Below, piece by piece: positions 61,043 through 64,000 of a stretch of DNA of 64,000 nt; the first letter of the stretch is position 1, and each line of letters begins with the position of its first letter. The notes beneath the pieces are model-generated. The model saw nothing but the letters and a program-made list of their open reading frames with translations, ran no database searches and was not told the DNA's origin. The stretch comes from Rotaria sp. Silwood1 (taxonomy: Eukaryota; Rotifera; Eurotatoria; Philodinida; Philodinidae). The translations under genes and the position numbers were made by a program. Location: contig CAJNOP010000014.1 of the NCBI GenBank assembly GCA_905250075.1, positions 1,008,537 to 1,072,536 on the forward strand, read 5' to 3'.

Positions 61043-62267
61043 AATCATTCATCTTGTTGAAGTTGTCAATGCAAAAAAAGAAGCATTAAAAGCTTCATTT
61101 TGCTCTATCCACTTCCCAATGGTTGTAAAACTTTCGGTTGATTTTATTTTATTTTTCATTTTAATTGTCATGTGTATTTTTATTTTACAAAAGACAGTGA
61201 TAAAAACAAGAAAAACAAAAGAATCTAGGAATGAAACAAAAAATCAAACGTTAGATTCTAATGTCTTATTTTATTAGTAATATATTCGATGATAAATAAT
61301 TAGCACCTATTCGAAAGGATAATAGCGATGTATATGACATGAATATATATCACTGAAAATCAACTTCTCATAGAAATGTCTATATTGAAAAAAAAAATCA
61401 TTTGATCAACTTAATATTATACTTTCTTTTTTTTCTTTTTGTTGAGCAAGATTTATTTTGCCATTGGAAATTGGATATCATTCAGTTTATTTTATAATAA
61501 TAGCCTTGCTATGGTAGATATTTTTTCTGCCTCAAGTGAAATTAACTAGAGTATAGATTTATTTTGTGATAGATGAAAGAAAGATAAAAAGAAAATCATT
61601 TCCTGACACGTTAGAATAAACAGATACTTCGCACTTTTATTCAATTATGTGTAATTATATAAACAGAAACATAGATACGAAAGTCAACATCGTAATTTAT
61701 AAAACTATAAATGAAATAAATTTTAACAGATAACACTTTCTTATTGTATTAGATAAACTTCAGTGCTTTTTCAAAACACTTCTTATGTCTATTTCGTTAC
61801 TTAGAAGAATTTTTCTTTTACTATTATAACCTTTTGATCAATTTCAGACATCGTGTTATCGTTACTTCTGTGTTATTTGTCTGCAATAATCGATGCACGT
61901 AGTGTTCGTCACTATATTATACTACTAGAAAAAATGTTTTATCAACATCATTATAGATACACTGGTATTCACAGACGAGCATAAAAATATTAGCATTCAA
62001 TATAAAACCGACTATATAGCTGTTATCTAATTAATATTTATTAAGACATTCATAAAACAATAATTAATAAGGAGAATCTATGATTATCATTATAAAAATA
62101 AAGGTTTGAAATACAGTAGATATACGTAAAATTCGAGCATCTACAGACAGATTTATGGTTTGATCGATTATTCATCAAGTTTTGTTTTATTTTTAAACAA
62201 AAAAAAAAAAACTGAGATTTTGTAGTTTAAAAAATTCTACAAAACTTTTCACAAAAAAAATAATATT
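61043..62267. other. Convergent intergenic region
   Basis: Lies between the 3' ends of the calcium-sensor (+) and ARL13B-like (-) genes. The 90-codon frame 61005-61277 overlaps the end of the calcium-sensor gene in another frame. It would encode one hydrophobic segment, but has no other support. Confidence 0.4.
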
Positions 62268-64000
62268 TTAACTGTCATAATCTACTCTTTTTCGGAATCG
62301 ATTGGCATTATTTGACTCACCGTTTGAGGTAAAAAAGTCATCATCTTCAAAACGAGATCGAGACGTACTATTACCATAATTATTATTATTATTATTGTAA
62401 GATGATGAATAATTCGGTTTTTTTGACGTATTTGGATAATCATCATCTTCATATTTTGAACGTGATATTGATTTCGATGATGAAAATGATCGATCTTCAT
62501 TATCATATTTTGAATGTGTCGTTGATTTTGATGATGAATAATGATTATCTTCAAATTTCGAACGATTTGTTGCCTTTGTAGATGAAGATGGATAATCATC
62601 ATCATCGTCATATTTTGATGATGACCAACGATTATCATTATCATTATCTTTTGAACGATTTATTGGTTTTGATGTTGAATAATCATTATTATAGGTAGAA
62701 CGTGTTATAGGTTTAGATATTGAATTATCATCATCATCGTTATCTTCAAATTTTGAATTAGGTTTTTTTCTTAAAGATGATGATGGACGATCATCATCAT
62801 CGTATTTTGTATGATTTGTTGTTTTTGATAATGTCCCTCGATATTCATTATTAAGATTTAAACGATCATATGATCGATGATAATTTTTATTATCATCAAA
62901 ACCATAATTTTTATTTGTTTTAGTTGTTGTTGATGTTTTTAAATAACTATTTTCATCATCATCATCATCATGACGATTATATGGCTTTTTTGGTGTTGTA
63001 ATTGTATGACGATTGTTTGTTTTATTATATATATCATCATCATCATCATCATCATCGTACATACTTGATGATGGTTTTTTAATATTTGAAGAAAATTTAT
63101 TTGTTGAAAAAGATGTATTATCAAAACGATTTGTTGACTAGGAAGAATAAAAGAACAAACAAGAAAAATTTTCATTTTTACAACAATTTACTTTTGATTT
63201 TTGTTGTCCATAATAATCTTCTTCATCATCACTAACATTATCTCGTTTTGATAATGAACCATTTGTATAAGATTTCGTATCATGTACGAGTGGACTCATA
63301 TTTCGTCGTTTTGTATCACTTGTTATTGATGATTTTGTATTAAATTTTGGTAACATATCTTCACTTTTTGTTAATTTAAGAGTCGATGATGTTGACCATG
63401 GAGTTTCTTCAGGAAATGATTCATATGTTGATCGAAATGCTTTTGGATCGCTACTAGCTGATCTTTTCATCAGCATATCAGTACTCTTATTACCACCTAC
63501 TAGTTTTTTTTTCTTACTAAAATCATTGATTGACGATGATTTAACATCATTATCATCATCATCGTCATCATCACTAGCAGCTCTTATTCTGTTTTTATTT
63601 GTAAAAATATTTGGAAGTTTTTCAGAAGTAATTTTTGAATGATAATCTGTATTTTTAGTTGTATAATTAGTATTTTTTTGTTTTGAATATTTATCATCAC
63701 TATCATCATCACTTTCGAATTGATTAAATTTTTTATTTGTTCGATTATTTTTTGCTTTTATAACACGTAAATTTAATTCTGTATAATTATCATCAATTGT
63801 TCGAATTAACCATGAAAAACCTTTTCGAATTGATTCATCTACTTCATTTTTATCATCTTGAGGTAATGCCGTACATAATTCCTTAGTAAAAATTTCTAAT
63901 TAAAATTCTCTTTGAAAAATATTCATATGACTTACAATTTTATGTTTTGCTTTTAATTTTTCAATATTAAGTTTACGTTTTAAATCATTTTCATTACTAA
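62268..64000 (-). CDS. ARL13B: ARL13B-like GTPase, C-terminal part (5' end beyond window)
   Basis: Three exon parts are visible: 64000-63936 (continuing out of the window), 63881-63192 and 63137-62268, joined by 54-nt introns in phase 0. The first joins give NIEKLKAKHKI then ELCTALPQDD and DESIRKGFSWLIRTI. These match the last helices of the ARL13B GTPase domain (EKL..EHK, the C-x-A guanine-base loop, and the DKSIKKGLYWLL helix) as I recall it. The G1-G4 motifs lie upstream, outside the window. ARL13B is a ciliary small GTPase, an exchange factor for ARL3. The visible tail of about 490 residues is disordered: Asp runs, Ser runs and about ten degenerate units like SRSKYEDDDYPSSSK. It lacks a visible coiled coil or the usual proline-rich end. 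The family call rests on a short stretch. Confidence 0.62.

Noticed and set aside
61005-61277. 90-codon frame with one hydrophobic segment overlapping the end of the calcium-sensor gene
   Set aside because: It overlaps the last exon in another frame and continues into the AT-rich 3' flank; the hydrophobicity is explained by T-rich sequence.
1-64000. CRISPR arrays, bacterial operons, ribosome binding sites and rho-independent terminators
   Set aside because: The window is clearly eukaryotic, with spliced animal genes; no regularly spaced direct repeats of CRISPR type were seen.

Overview
The window is AT-rich eukaryotic (metazoan) DNA. Its genes are split by many GT-AG introns. Most introns are 50-75 nt, and a minority exceed 1 kb. 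All recognisable proteins are animal types: RSK-type S6 kinase, TRIM-NHL protein, long ORP, neuronal calcium sensor, MICOS subunit Mic10 and ARL13B. The compact introns, Ser/Thr/Asn-rich low-complexity exons, a two-domain small heat-shock protein and a high load of fold-back DNA elements suggest a small-bodied protostome such as a bdelloid rotifer. That taxonomic call is an inference, not a demonstration.

Layout. 1 to about 8,800: a large degraded mobile element with terminal inverted repeats of at least 0.6 kb (the left one cut by the window edge, the right one present as two tandem copies). It encloses a broken transposase-like gene interrupted by three further fold-back/MITE insertions. 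10,072-10,972 (-): a broken small heat-shock gene with a good heat-shock element upstream. 11,312-13,207: a GC-rich hAT-like non-autonomous element with an exact 8-bp target duplication. 13,599-14,807 (-): an intronless Fe(II)/2-oxoglutarate oxygenase. 17,373-28,732 (-): an RSK gene with two alternative first exons and a 5.6-kb intron. 32,930-33,337 (+): Mic10. 35,297-35,369 (+): tRNA-Lys(TTT). 36,631-42,357 (+): a RING/B-box/filamin/NHL protein. 46,081-55,242 (+): an ORP3/6/7-type oxysterol-binding-protein-related protein with two alternative first exons. 59,255-61,042 (+): a neuronal-calcium-sensor protein. 62,268 to beyond 64,000 (-): the 3' part of an ARL13B-like gene with a long acidic/Ser-rich tail.

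The host genes are ordinary, independently transcribed housekeeping and signalling genes, with no sign of an operon or shared pathway. The unusual content is the repeat layer. The left 8.8 kb carries a decayed transposon whose protein resembles, from memory only, an uncharacterised multi-copy protein family of sponges and cnidarians. At least six separate inverted-repeat (fold-back) structures lie in the window, two of them inside >1-kb introns of otherwise compact genes. One such intron splits the lipid-binding signature of the ORP gene. Exon boundaries were read by hand from splice sites and reading-frame continuity; no similarity search was possible.
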